A DNA stretch of 64,000 bases from Anaerolineales bacterium (GCA_016929095.1 JAFGJM010000011.1:100641-164640), one strand, 5' to 3'; counted from the first letter of the stretch, positions 8,406 through 17,381 are shown. Notes: a model not told the origin generated them from the sequence alone. Numbers and translations: made by a program.

Positions 8406-8870
8406 CGAATAGAATATGATTTAAAGATGGGTTTCGGTTCTTGTCGATCTTACCTACAACCATACATGCATTTATATTTCCTGGCAACACGAAAATTGGG
8501 TATTCCCCAAAAATTCCGAATATTTATTAAAGAATAATGCTGCCTTTTATTGACAGAATCTTTCATATGTGTAAAAATTCGTTAGATGATGTCATGCCTG
8601 TATACTTGAAAACGGTATCTTCATCATCGGGGGAAAATTTAATGGTGAGATTGGAATATGACTTATTGGAGATTGAGAAATCTCGTTAACCGGAAAGGAG
8701 GTGAACCTTTCGAGAGATAAGCATATTTTTAGATCGCTCACAAGTTCTATAGTCTGTTAAGATTCTTGATGAAATCCATTTCCTACATCGCCGCAGTGAA
8801 ATGGATGCCGGTTTTATCACAAATTGAAAAACCAGGATTATCTACCCGTTTTCTGGAGGCACAAAACCAT
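8406..8870 (+). other. Long non-coding leader with SD-sequestering hairpin
   Basis: This stretch before the dehydratase-like gene has no convincing long ORF. It holds a 15-codon ORF at 8642-8689 preceded by GGGGGA, a small hairpin (GAGATT...AATCTC), and a stem at 8693-8698/8706-8711 (GAAAGG/CCTTTC) whose loop and 5' arm contain a perfect AGGAGG not followed by a usable start. The frame of the downstream gene is open back to 8733 but lacks a well-placed ribosome-binding site there. It may be a regulatory leader; no riboswitch family was recognised. Confidence 0.35.
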
Positions 8871-9899
8871 ATGAAACTTGAATGGACACCCGCGGCAAAT
8901 TGGCCGCGCATTAAAACCATTGATGCCCACACTGCAGGGGAACCCTTAAGGGTGATTGTGGATGGTTTTCCTCCTCTTCCAAAAGGAACAATCCTGGATA
9001 AACGACGCTATCTGAAAGAAAACCTGGACTACTTACGCACAGCTCTAATGTGGGAACCACGTGGTCATGCAGATATGTATGGCGCGTTGATAACCGAGCC
9101 CGTCACAGAAGATAGTGATGTAGGGGTTATTTTCATGCACAATGAAGGTTACAGCACGATGTGCGGTCATGGTGTGATTGGGTTAACCATGGTGCTGCTG
9201 GAAACAGGACTTCTTTCCAAAGAAGGTGAAAATCCGGTCGTCAAGATGGATACCCCCGCAGGACTGGTCACAGCCATCGCTCACCGAGAAGGCAAGCATG
9301 TTAAAGATGTTTCATTCCACAATGTACCGTCTTTTGTGTATCTCACCGACCAGACAGTAAGCGTCCCAGATCTGGGACAGGTGCGCTTTGATATCGCCTT
9401 TGGAGGCGCCTTCTATGCCTTTGTGCAGGCAGACGAATTGGGTATCGGGCTTGAAGATAGAGATTTTCGCTCCCTGATCGATTGGGGGATGCGTATCAAA
9501 CGTGCAATTATGGATACAGTGCCAATCCAACATCCGTTTGAAGAAGACTTGAGTTTCCTCTATGGCACAATTTTTGTCGGAAAAGCTTTGGAAGCCGGTC
9601 ATCACAGCCGGAATGTATGCATATTCGCTGAAGGTGAAGTGGATCGGTGTCCAACCGGCACCGGTGTCAGCGCCAGGGTAGCTCTCCATTATGCTAAAAA
9701 CGAACTGGAAATCAACCAGTCCATCACCATAGAGAGTATCATTGGCACAACCTTCAGCGGCAAAGTGATTTCTTCCGTGAATTTTGGGCCCTACCAAGCC
9801 GTTATTCCGGAAGTGTCGGGTAGTGCCAATATCGTTGGCTTATGTGAATGGCTTATCGATCCGCAAGATCCACTGCGGCATGGCTTCATTCTGCGTTAA
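8871..9899 (+). CDS. Proline racemase family; trans-3-hydroxy-L-proline dehydratase type
   Basis: A 342-aa proline-racemase-fold enzyme with DAHTAGEPLRV at residues 18-28 and the first catalytic Cys at residue 98 (STMCGHGVIG). At the second catalytic site the motif is DRCPTGTG: Thr262 stands where racemases have Cys. In this family Cys/Thr pairs mark trans-3-hydroxy-L-proline dehydratases (as in human L3HYPDH), which make delta1-pyrroline-2-carboxylate rather than epimerise. The ATG at 8871 was chosen because GGAGG lies upstream and the alignable family start follows; earlier in-frame TTG/ATG codons at 8766 lack one. It precedes a liv-type ABC transporter by 69 bp, suggesting uptake and breakdown of (hydroxy)proline (inference). 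Confidence 0.82.
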   Translation: MKLEWTPAANWPRIKTIDAHTAGEPLRVIVDGFPPLPKGTILDKRRYLKENLDYLRTALMWEPRGHADMYGALITEPVTEDSDVGVIFMHNEGYSTMCGHGVIGLTMVLLETGLLSKEGENPVVKMDTPAGLVTAIAHREGKHVKDVSFHNVPSFVYLTDQTVSVPDLGQVRFDIAFGGAFYAFVQADELGIGLEDRDFRSLIDWGMRIKRAIMDTVPIQHPFEEDLSFLYGTIFVGKALEAGHHSRNVCIFAEGEVDRCPTGTGVSARVALHYAKNELEINQSITIESIIGTTFSGKVISSVNFGPYQAVIPEVSGSANIVGLCEWLIDPQDPLRHGFILR

Positions 9900-9968
9900 T
9901 TATCAAAGCAGTATGAGTAGTATTATCTCCATTCCACCTATACTTTTCAAGATAAGGAGTAGAAGAAT

Positions 9969-11129
9969 ATGAAGAGAATTTCCACCATCCTAGTTACCAT
10001 CATCCTGGCGCTGTCCTTCCTGCTCACCGCGTGTGGGCAGCAGGCTGCGGAGCCCGAAACCATCCAGATCGGTTTACAAGTCCCGCTAACCGGAGACTTC
10101 GCTTCTGAAGGGCAATGGGCTAAACAATGTGTTGAAGTAGCCAAGGAATTAATTAACAAGAAGGGTGGCGTGCTTGGCAAACAGATCGAAATCATTGAAG
10201 CCGATGATGCATCCAATCCTAAGGACAGCGCTCTGGCCGCTCAAAAACTCATATCACAAGGTCTCAAAGCAGTTATCGCTTCTTATGGTTCTTCGGTGAC
10301 CGCTCCGGCGGCTGATCTGTACGATGCCAATAAAGTCGTATCTGTCGGTTATGGCTGCACGGCTGTCCGCCTGACGATGGACACCCAGCGTCCCTATTTC
10401 TTCCGAACCGCAGGCCGAGATGACACGCAGTCGGAATATTTCGCCAAATTTGCGGTAGAAATACTCCAAGCAAAGCGCATCGCCATTATGCACGACAACC
10501 AGGACTACGGCTTGGGCGTAGCAGAAGATGCTGTGAAATTCCTGCAATCCTACATCGACTCTGGTCAGGTTGAATTGGTGTACTACGATGCCATCACCCC
10601 TGGTGAAAGCGACTATTCAGCCGTCGTCAGCCAGATCAAAGAGATCAATCCCGATGTCTGGTTCTTCACCGCTTATTACCCTGAAGCTGCCCTCTTGCTG
10701 AAACAAGCTCGCGAGGCAGGCTATACCGGCCTCTTCGTGGGTAACAACTCGGTACCCACCCCCGAATTTGAAAAAATCGCCGGTGTGGATGTCATCAAGG
10801 GTTCCGTCCATCTCAATGAGCCCATGCCTCAATTCCTGAGCTATGCCGAATCGGTAGAGTTCATGGATGCGTACAAAGCGAAATACAACGAGATGCCAGG
10901 CTCGATCTGGGCTGTTTACGCAGCCGATGCACTCAATGCCCTGGCAGCCGCTATTGAGAAAGCCGGCACAACCGATCCGGACAAGGTGGCTGAAACAATG
11001 CGTACCATGACAGACGCGGCGGGTATCACCGGCCCATTGATGTTCACCGAACGCGGCGACCGCAAGGATATCCCTTATTACGCATATATTTACAACGATC
11101 AGGGTGAGCTGGAACTTTACCAGAAATAA
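9969..11129 (+). CDS. livK: Branched-chain-type amino-acid ABC transporter substrate-binding lipoprotein
   Basis: A 386-aa periplasmic-binding protein of the Peripla_BP_6 (LIV-BP) type. The N-terminus is a lipoprotein signal (LSFLLTACG, lipidated Cys22). The mature part has the typical opening IQIGLQVPLTGDFASEG, then AVIASYGSSVTAPAADLY in the ligand-binding lobe. AAGGAG precedes the ATG. It captures the substrate outside the membrane for the LivH/LivMG/LivF complex encoded next. The family binds Leu/Ile/Val, other amino acids or amides; the upstream hydroxyproline-type enzyme makes an imino acid a reasonable candidate, but the sequence does not prove it. Confidence 0.92.
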   Translation: MKRISTILVTIILALSFLLTACGQQAAEPETIQIGLQVPLTGDFASEGQWAKQCVEVAKELINKKGGVLGKQIEIIEADDASNPKDSALAAQKLISQGLKAVIASYGSSVTAPAADLYDANKVVSVGYGCTAVRLTMDTQRPYFFRTAGRDDTQSEYFAKFAVEILQAKRIAIMHDNQDYGLGVAEDAVKFLQSYIDSGQVELVYYDAITPGESDYSAVVSQIKEINPDVWFFTAYYPEAALLLKQAREAGYTGLFVGNNSVPTPEFEKIAGVDVIKGSVHLNEPMPQFLSYAESVEFMDAYKAKYNEMPGSIWAVYAADALNALAAAIEKAGTTDPDKVAETMRTMTDAAGITGPLMFTERGDRKDIPYYAYIYNDQGELELYQK

Positions 11130-11164
11130 ATAAAATTTCTGAGGTTTTCCTCACCCACTCCACT

Positions 11165-11200
11165 TCTCCCCCAATTCAAAAATAATGGAATTGGGGGAGA
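11165..11200 (+). other. 13-bp stem-loop between livK and livH
   Basis: TCTCCCCCAATTC pairs perfectly with GAATTGGGGGAGA around a 10-nt loop, with no U-tract. Such stems after binding-protein genes commonly protect the upstream mRNA and lower expression of the distal permease genes, which would suit the need for excess LivK. Confidence 0.65.
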
Positions 11201-11249
11201 GGGGATATTAAACACCCTATGACACTAACATTCAGCGAGGAGGCCTTCC

Positions 11250-12164
11250 ATGCAATTGCTCCTTGAGCAACTTACTAACGGCTTAACCATCGGATCGTTT
11301 TATGCTTTGGTGGCTATGGGATATTCCATGGTCTACGGGGTGATGAAACTGATCAATTTTGCCCACGGCGACTTCTTCACCCTGGGCAGTTACATTGGCT
11401 ACGCCATCCTGGTTTTCGGTTCCGGATGGGTAACGCGTACATTTGGTATATGGGGGGGAGTTGTAGTAGCCCTCATCGGCGCCATGATAGGGCTGGGCGT
11501 TGGCGGCTTGATTGTCGAACGAGTAGCTTACAGTCCGGTATATAAAGCCGGGCGCTTACCTCTGGTAGTCTCTGCTTTGGGGGCTTCGATCTTCATTTCT
11601 AATGGCATCATGGCTATCTGGAGTCCACGTTTCCAGGCTTATCCACAGACCAGTATCCCCACCGGCTCTTTGTTATTATTCGGTGATGTGCATATCACCT
11701 ATATCAAACTTGTCACGATTATCGTCTCGTGGGCGTTGATGGGCTTGATTTATTATGTCGTGGAAAAGACATTATTTGGATCAGCGGTGAGAGCCACCGC
11801 CTTGGATCGAGAAACAGCCACCTTAATGGGTATCAACTTTCAAACGATCATCCTGTTTGTCTTTTCGGTTGGTCCCGCCCTGGGCGCCCTGGCTGGCGTC
11901 TTTGCAGGTCTGAACTACAGCCGTATTATTTTTACCATGGGGTGGGGATATGGATTGAAAGCCTTTACAGCCACCATTATGGGAGGCATCGGCAACATCC
12001 CTGGGGCAATGATTGGCGGAATATTGCTGGGCTTGCTGGAAGCACTTTTCGAAGGGTTTGTCTCCGGACAATGGAAGAACGTTTTCGTTTTCCTGATCCT
12101 GATCATCATTTTGATCGTGCGCCCCACCGGGCTCATTGGAGAAAAAGTGGCGGAGAAAGTGTAA
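11250..12164 (+). CDS. livH: ABC transporter permease LivH
   Basis: A 304-aa membrane protein of the LivH permease family (BPD_transp_2). The N-terminal LLEQLTNGLTIGSFYALVAMGY and MKLINFAHGDFFTLGSY are diagnostic. The cytoplasmic coupling loop for the ATPase is ATALDRETATLMGIN, and the C-terminus ends with FLILIIILIVRPTGLIG. About eight hydrophobic segments are predicted. GAGGAGG precedes the ATG. The stop is followed after three bases by the livMG start. It forms the membrane pore with the LivM half of the next protein. Confidence 0.93.
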   Translation: MQLLLEQLTNGLTIGSFYALVAMGYSMVYGVMKLINFAHGDFFTLGSYIGYAILVFGSGWVTRTFGIWGGVVVALIGAMIGLGVGGLIVERVAYSPVYKAGRLPLVVSALGASIFISNGIMAIWSPRFQAYPQTSIPTGSLLLFGDVHITYIKLVTIIVSWALMGLIYYVVEKTLFGSAVRATALDRETATLMGINFQTIILFVFSVGPALGALAGVFAGLNYSRIIFTMGWGYGLKAFTATIMGGIGNIPGAMIGGILLGLLEALFEGFVSGQWKNVFVFLILIIILIVRPTGLIGEKVAEKV

Positions 12165-12167
12165 ACT

Positions 12168-14078
12168 ATGAGCAATATCACTCAGAAACTTTCCCAACAT
12201 TTCATGAAATCACAGAAATCCGGCGCCGAACCATCGAATCGTCGTTCGATGATTTGGATTGGGTTAGTGATTATTATTCTCCTTGTATATCCTTTTCTAC
12301 CCAAAGTCAACAATTACTGGATCGACGTTGGCTTTTTTGTCGGGATATATGTCCTGCTTGGTTTGAGTCTCAACATCGTGCTGGGAGAAGTGGGGCTTTT
12401 TGATCTTGGGCACGCGGCATTTTACGCGATCGGGGCATATACCACGGGTATACTCTACATTCAATTGGATATCCCCATTATCATCTTGCTTCCCCTCAGC
12501 GCCATAACTGCCGCGGCTTTTGCCTATATTGTGACCTCGCCAATTATCCATCTGCGCGGCGATTATTTATGCATTGTTACCATCGGGATTGGGGAAATCG
12601 TCCGCATCGCTGCGCTTAACAACCCATTCGGTTTAACCAATGGGGCAAATGGTATCACTGGTATTGGCAATCCCGACTTTGGATTGTTCACTTTGCGCAG
12701 TCCAACTCAGTTTTATTATTATGTCTGGATCATTGTGGGTTTGATTATCGTTGGACTGGTCAATCTACAAAAATCGCGGGTCGGACGCGCCTGGAACTTT
12801 ATCCGTGAAGACGAAATTGCTGCCGAAGCCAATGGGGTCGATGTAAGACATTACAAATTGATTTCCTTTGTGCTTGGGGCAGCGCTGGCAGGATTAGCTG
12901 GTAATATCTATGCTTCCAAAATGATGATCATCTCTCCTGCTAACTACACTTTCATGGATTCGGTGCTTTTCTTTGTGATTGTGCTTCTAGGCGGTTTAGG
13001 CTCTATTCCTGGCAACATGCTGGGAGCAGCCATTGTGGTGATTTTCCCGGAAATATTCCGCCAGTTTGCCAGTTACCGTTTACTCTTCTTCGGTGCAGCA
13101 CTCATGGTAATGATGATTTTCCGTCCGGGAGGCATTTTGCCCCGCCGAAGAGAAGGAGTAGGCCTGACCGGTCTTGGCATATCAGGGATTCCCGACAAGG
13201 AGGAAGAGTATATCGATGAGGTTCTAAAACACTCAGATCAGATCGTCTCGCCCCAAAAAACTTCTGCCGATGTGAACCCCTCTCCTTCCCCCGACCAATC
13301 CGCCCCGAAAAATAACGGTGTGGTGCTGGAAACACAAAACCTGACCATGCAATTTGGCGGTCTGGTGGCAGTCAATAAATTCGATATGCAAATCAATGCC
13401 GGCAAGATCACCTCTCTAATCGGGCCGAATGGCGCCGGAAAAACGACCCTCTTCAATGTCATCACTGGCATATATCGCCCAACAACCGGAAAAGTGATTT
13501 TCGAAGGGGAAGATATTACCAGCCTTAAACCGCATGTGGTCATTTCCAAAGGCATCGCCCGTACATTTCAAAATATCCGTCTCTTTCCTTCTCTGACCTG
13601 TATCGAAAATGTAATGTCCGGGCCCCATTGCCATGCCCGCAGCGGTATTTGGACATCGATTGTTCATACACCGGCTCAGAAAAAGGAAGATCGTAAAATA
13701 TTAGAAACCGCTTCCTATCGTTTACATCAAGTAGGTCTGTGGGATTACCGCAACGAACTTGCTCGAAATTTGCCTTATGGTAAACAGCGGTTACTGGAAA
13801 TTGCCCGCGCCCTGGCAACCAGCCCGGACCTTTTGATCCTCGATGAGCCATCTTCCGGTTTAAATGATAAAGAATCCGAAGAACTGATGGAGTTCCTGAA
13901 GACTTTGATCGCTGAAGGGTTTACTCTCTTCCTCATCGAACATGACATGAATGTGGTGATGGGTATTTCAGACTGGGTTACCGTGATGGATATGGGCAAC
14001 AAAATTGCCGAAGGTTTACCAACCGAGATCTATCAAAATCCCCAGGTCATTGAAGCCTATCTGGGAAAGGAGGAATAA
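12168..14078 (+). CDS. livM: LivM-LivG fusion: ABC permease plus ATPase
   Basis: One 636-codon ORF joins two normally separate subunits. Residues about 1-326 are LivM (polytopic; FDLGHAAFYAIGAYTTG; EAU-loop FIREDEIAAEANGVD; ending FRPGGILPRR). A charged, Pro/Ser-rich linker covers about 327-383. Residues about 384-636 are LivG, with Walker A GPNGAGKTT, the LivG-type signature LPYGKQRLLEIARAL, Walker B LLILDEPSSGLND and the switch His in LIEHDMNVV. The fusion gives a fixed 1:1 permease:ATPase ratio and leaves LivF as the only separate ATPase. No frameshift is needed, so it appears genuine. Confidence 0.92.
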   Translation: MSNITQKLSQHFMKSQKSGAEPSNRRSMIWIGLVIIILLVYPFLPKVNNYWIDVGFFVGIYVLLGLSLNIVLGEVGLFDLGHAAFYAIGAYTTGILYIQLDIPIIILLPLSAITAAAFAYIVTSPIIHLRGDYLCIVTIGIGEIVRIAALNNPFGLTNGANGITGIGNPDFGLFTLRSPTQFYYYVWIIVGLIIVGLVNLQKSRVGRAWNFIREDEIAAEANGVDVRHYKLISFVLGAALAGLAGNIYASKMMIISPANYTFMDSVLFFVIVLLGGLGSIPGNMLGAAIVVIFPEIFRQFASYRLLFFGAALMVMMIFRPGGILPRRREGVGLTGLGISGIPDKEEEYIDEVLKHSDQIVSPQKTSADVNPSPSPDQSAPKNNGVVLETQNLTMQFGGLVAVNKFDMQINAGKITSLIGPNGAGKTTLFNVITGIYRPTTGKVIFEGEDITSLKPHVVISKGIARTFQNIRLFPSLTCIENVMSGPHCHARSGIWTSIVHTPAQKKEDRKILETASYRLHQVGLWDYRNELARNLPYGKQRLLEIARALATSPDLLILDEPSSGLNDKESEELMEFLKTLIAEGFTLFLIEHDMNVVMGISDWVTVMDMGNKIAEGLPTEIYQNPQVIEAYLGKEE

Positions 14079-14079
14079 C

Positions 14080-14823
14080 ATAGACGCGCTGCTATCCGTT
14101 GAAAACCTGGTTGTTGCCTATGGCGCAGTAGAGGCGCTAAAAGGCGTTTCGCTTGAAATTCCCGTCGGAGATGTGGTAGCCGTTCTGGGCGCCAATGGGG
14201 CAGGGAAAACGACATTACTAAAAACGATTTCCGGTCTGATGCCCATCAAAAGCGGATCAGTACGATTGATGGGCGATGATATTGGCAAATACCAGCCCTT
14301 TAAACTGGCCGGATTGGGTATGTCTCATATTCCCGAGGGACGCAAAGTCTTTGCCACATTAACCGTGGAAGAAAACCTGAACATCGGCGCCTGGGGGGTG
14401 CGCAAGCAGCTAAATCCCCGCCAGATTCAGGAAACGAAAGAGTGGATTTTCACCTTGTTTCCAATACTAAAAACACGCCGAAGACAACTGGCTGGCACGC
14501 TTTCAGGCGGGGAACAACAAATGCTTGCCATTGGGCGAGGTTTGATCTGTAAACCGAAAATTTTGCTACTGGATGAACCCTCCCTTGGATTAGCGCCAAT
14601 TCTTGTTCAGGAGATCTTTAAAGTCATCAAACAGATCCATGAAGAGGAAAAGGTCTCGATTTTATTGGTAGAACAAAATGCCCGGAAAGCGCTTTCTATA
14701 GCCGATTACGGATACATTTTGGAAACCGGGAAAATCGTCATTAACGGGCCTGCGGTTGAATTGAAAGAAAACGAACACGTAAAAGCCGCCTACCTGGGAG
14801 GCGCAAGATTGAAACCGCAATAG
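14080..14823 (+). CDS. livF: ABC transporter ATPase LivF, apparent ATA start
   Basis: A 247-aa ATPase of the LivF family that pairs with the LivG half of the upstream fusion to energise uptake. Walker A is GANGAGKTT, the signature is LSGGEQQMLAIGRGL, Walker B is ILLLDEPSLGLAP and the switch His is replaced by Gln (LLVEQN), as is usual in LivF. No ATG, GTG or TTG lies at the expected start. AGGAGG at 14068-14073 is followed six bases later by ATA (14080), and the product then reads DALLSVENLVV, matching normal LivF N-termini. The nearest in-frame ATG (14005) lies deep inside livG and adds a non-homologous extension. A CTG at 14089 is the other option. Confidence 0.9.
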   Translation: MDALLSVENLVVAYGAVEALKGVSLEIPVGDVVAVLGANGAGKTTLLKTISGLMPIKSGSVRLMGDDIGKYQPFKLAGLGMSHIPEGRKVFATLTVEENLNIGAWGVRKQLNPRQIQETKEWIFTLFPILKTRRRQLAGTLSGGEQQMLAIGRGLICKPKILLLDEPSLGLAPILVQEIFKVIKQIHEEEKVSILLVEQNARKALSIADYGYILETGKIVINGPAVELKENEHVKAAYLGGARLKPQ

Positions 14824-14859
14824 CGTTTTCCTTGTTTTATCGCTACTATCGGGATTAAA

Positions 14860-14892
14860 AACATCGGGAATAAATCATTCCCGATGTTTTTT
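14860..14892. terminator. Bidirectional intrinsic terminator
   Basis: AACATCGGGAAT pairs with ATTCCCGATGTT around a 5-nt loop. It has a T-run on the plus strand and an A-run before it (T-run on minus), so it can end both livF and the convergent phosphoesterase transcript. Confidence 0.85.
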
Positions 14893-14914
14893 CATTCTGC
14901 AAAAAAATGAAAAA

Positions 14915-16402
14915 CTATTGCAAAAGAATAGTTGCTTGATCGATAATATCCCCTTCTTTGGCTATAGCCTGGAGTTCGATACGATCTTTGTAGATTTCCA
15001 TGCGCACAAAGTGTGTGCGCCTCACATAGATCTGACTCTCCGCCAATGGGCTGCCTTGCGCATAAAGCGTGGATGATCCTCCACCGGTTACGATATACGT
15101 GATGCCATTAGCCATTAACCGCTCATAATGGTGGAAATGACCGGAAAAAGCCACCGGGACATTCGATGCTTCGAAAATGGGTAACCAGGCGTATCTCACC
15201 GGCAAGCTGTCGTCGGGGTGGACCGCACTGCTGCTAAATGGCGCAACATGGAAAACCGGGATAGTGATGCGATAGCGTGCATCCGAAAGTCTTTCTTTCA
15301 TCCAGGTTTCTTGCTCAGCGCGGCCTGCCTCCCCGAATAATACCTGCGAATCGAGCATTAAAAATTGCACATCTTGATAGGCGAGAGCATAATACTGATT
15401 TCCACGGCGCGAACCCGGATAAGTAAAATCAGGATCTGAGAAAGCTGGAAATGCATAATCATAAAAAGGGTTACCCTGCCATTCAACCGCTCTATCATAA
15501 TCGTGATTTCCCATAACCGTATACACGGGCAGTTGATGTAGCAATGGAGAAAATGGTTCGAAATATTTGAGAGAATACGAATAAACCAGGTCGGTGTTGT
15601 CGGTCTCATAGACCACATCGCCGGTATGAAGAACAAAATCCAGATCCTGAGACGCCATGAATGCGATTAAAGTTTGTGTGGCTTCATCTCCAAAGCTGGC
15701 GTCACCCAACACACCTACTTTAATAGGTGTCTCACCGGATACTGTGCGAAAATTTACCGCGCCCCAATCTGTACCATTGAACGCGGGACGTTGAAAATCG
15801 ATGAAGTCAGTCCCCAAAAGCACAAGCGCCTGGTATTCGATCCCTGGGAGTAAATTCTCCACAGTCAGCATATGCCGGCTTTCATCTGCCGAAATGGCAA
15901 TTTCACCCTGTATCGGATGGTCAGCCTCAATGGAGCGGTACACCAACCGCCCTTCGGCGGGTTGGCTTAACTCGAAGAAAAAGATAGCGCGGTCAATGGT
16001 GATATGTCTCACCGTCAAGGGGATAATGTAATGGTTATCGCTTAATGGATATTGATTGGCAAAATAATCAGGAGCTGGCGTGGGTGAAATTGTGGGTGTT
16101 TCCGAAGGTAATAGTGGTGGATTTTGAGCCAGTGTGATGGTAGAGATTGGAACATTTTCAACAAACGAGGTGGGTTGCAGAATTTGCGTTGGGATTTGCG
16201 GTGTATCCGTCACAGGAGTAGTAACCGCCCCCAGGATTTTACATCCGATTTGACTGGTGCATATCAGGATAAATATGAGAAATATAACTAATCGCGGGGA
16301 AAACGAGCCGGGGACGTGATATGGATGATCTTTTAAATCACGTTTATATTGATCGATATCCCTTTTATGATCGTCTGACAAGTAAGAAAATGCCTCCCGC
16401 AC
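14915..16402 (-). CDS. Extracytoplasmic metallophosphoesterase (purple acid phosphatase-like)
   Basis: A 495-aa exported calcineurin-like phosphoesterase. An N-terminal hydrophobic segment (about residues 38-55, ending SQIGC, possibly a poor lipobox) is followed by a Thr/Pro-rich stalk, a beta-sandwich domain of the kind seen in purple acid phosphatases, and the catalytic domain. Metal-binding motifs are VGVLGDASFGD, LHTGDVVYE, MGNHDYDRA, FHVAPFSSS and FSGHFHHYERL. The first motif has GDAS rather than GDxG/GDxH, a mild deviation. The GTG at 16402 follows the DUF1232 gene by six bases; a TTG at 16381 with GGGAGG upstream is an alternative start. Confidence 0.85.
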   Translation of the reverse strand: MREAFSYLSDDHKRDIDQYKRDLKDHPYHVPGSFSPRLVIFLIFILICTSQIGCKILGAVTTPVTDTPQIPTQILQPTSFVENVPISTITLAQNPPLLPSETPTISPTPAPDYFANQYPLSDNHYIIPLTVRHITIDRAIFFFELSQPAEGRLVYRSIEADHPIQGEIAISADESRHMLTVENLLPGIEYQALVLLGTDFIDFQRPAFNGTDWGAVNFRTVSGETPIKVGVLGDASFGDEATQTLIAFMASQDLDFVLHTGDVVYETDNTDLVYSYSLKYFEPFSPLLHQLPVYTVMGNHDYDRAVEWQGNPFYDYAFPAFSDPDFTYPGSRRGNQYYALAYQDVQFLMLDSQVLFGEAGRAEQETWMKERLSDARYRITIPVFHVAPFSSSAVHPDDSLPVRYAWLPIFEASNVPVAFSGHFHHYERLMANGITYIVTGGGSSTLYAQGSPLAESQIYVRRTHFVRMEIYKDRIELQAIAKEGDIIDQATILLQ

Positions 16403-16408
16403 AGTCGA

Positions 16409-16774
16409 TCAAGATTTGTTCTCTTCTTCCCAAAACTCGGCATCCACAATATCGGCATCTTCATCAATGGGATCAGGAATTTCACCGGTAAAAATCCCTT
16501 TGATCGCATCCCGGTGTTCCTTAACAATGTCCGGAGGACACAATTCGATAAATAAATATGTTCCCAAACCGATTACAGCAGCATCATCCAATGGGCCGAT
16601 CATGATATCCGGAACAACCAAATAAACCAGCGTACCGATAGGCAATAATTTCAGTAAAGGGTTTACCCGCCGATCGGCCATCAACTTGATCACCAATTTT
16701 ATTGTGCCAGCAAAACTTTGAAAAACACCGCCCCCTTTCGATTCCGTAATGGTGCGCTCTTTCCTTTGATTCAT
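16409..16774 (-). CDS. DUF1232 / YkvA-like membrane protein
   Basis: A 121-aa protein with the DUF1232 core: KLMADRRVNPLLKLLP, a hydrophobic hairpin (IGTLVYLVVPDIM) and the acidic turn GPLDDAAVIGLGTYLFIE. The C-terminal tail is acidic. The family has no assigned biochemical function. The ATG is preceded by a purine-rich stretch (GGAGG about ten bases upstream). It is transcribed just ahead of the metallophosphoesterase gene, six bases apart. Confidence 0.75.
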   Translation of the reverse strand: MNQRKERTITESKGGGVFQSFAGTIKLVIKLMADRRVNPLLKLLPIGTLVYLVVPDIMIGPLDDAAVIGLGTYLFIELCPPDIVKEHRDAIKGIFTGEIPDPIDEDADIVDAEFWEEENKS

Positions 16775-16872
16775 TAAATACCTCCGAACTACGGCATTAT
16801 ACTATATCGACCGTTTAATTAACCATACGTTGATTCTCAACAAACGGTTGTGAGTAAATTAAAGTGAAATCA

Positions 16873-16895
16873 CTCGGGTAATGATACATCCCGAG
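16873..16895 (-). other. Stem-loop after rplT
   Basis: CTCGGG pairs with CCCGAG across an 11-nt loop downstream of the rplT stop. T-richness after it is weak, so it is a poor or Rho-assisted terminator of the infC operon. Confidence 0.45.
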
Positions 16896-16938
16896 GATTT
16901 CGAAGCCTGAATTCAGGTTGAATGCTTATCAGGAAAAT

Positions 16939-17289
16939 TTAATCGGTTGTGGCTTTTTGAACGACCGCAGTAAAAGCCTCAGGTTGGCGTACTGCCAAAT
17001 CTGCCAATACTTTACGATTGAGTGCAATATTAGCCTTTTTCATAGAATGCATCAACCGGCTGTAAGTTGTGCCATTTTGTCGGGCAGCGGCGTTAATACG
17101 GGCAATCCATAGACGCCGTAAATCACGCTTGCGGGTACGCCGGTCTCGGTAGGCATACCATAAGCTTTTTAACATGGCTTCGTTCGCCCGACGGAACAGT
17201 CGGTGGCGTGTGCCGAATTGCCCTTTGGTGATTTTTAATACTTTATTATGATGCTGGCGTCGATGGGGGCCAGTCTTTACTCGTGCCAT
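16939..17289 (-). CDS. rplT: 50S ribosomal protein L20
   Basis: A 116-aa L20. The basic N-terminal half has RVKTGPHRRQHHNKVLK, FGTRHRLFRRANEAML and AYRDRRTRKRDLRRLWI, and the C-terminal globular domain has INAAARQNGTTYSRLM. It binds 23S rRNA early in 50S assembly and is typically the autoregulator of its own operon. It is the last gene of infC-rpmI-rplT. Confidence 0.97.
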   Translation of the reverse strand: MARVKTGPHRRQHHNKVLKITKGQFGTRHRLFRRANEAMLKSLWYAYRDRRTRKRDLRRLWIARINAAARQNGTTYSRLMHSMKKANIALNRKVLADLAVRQPEAFTAVVQKATTD

Positions 17290-17381
17290 AATCTACTCTC
17301 CTGCGTACCCCTGAGCGCCGAAAGGCTCTCTTCCCTTCTGTTTCATGCACCCAGTAGCCGCATAACCATGATTTACCAGAA

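Noticed and set aside
8766..8870. N-terminal extension of the proline-racemase-fold protein
   Set aside because: The extra 35 residues match no family N-terminus, and the upstream start lacks a ribosome-binding site, unlike 8871.
11729..12403. 224-codon plus-strand ORF across livH/livM
   Set aside because: It overlaps two well-supported genes in another frame, and its composition is not family-like.
13102..14002. Several minus-strand ORFs under livMG
   Set aside because: They are antisense shadows of a strongly conserved coding region, without ribosome-binding sites.
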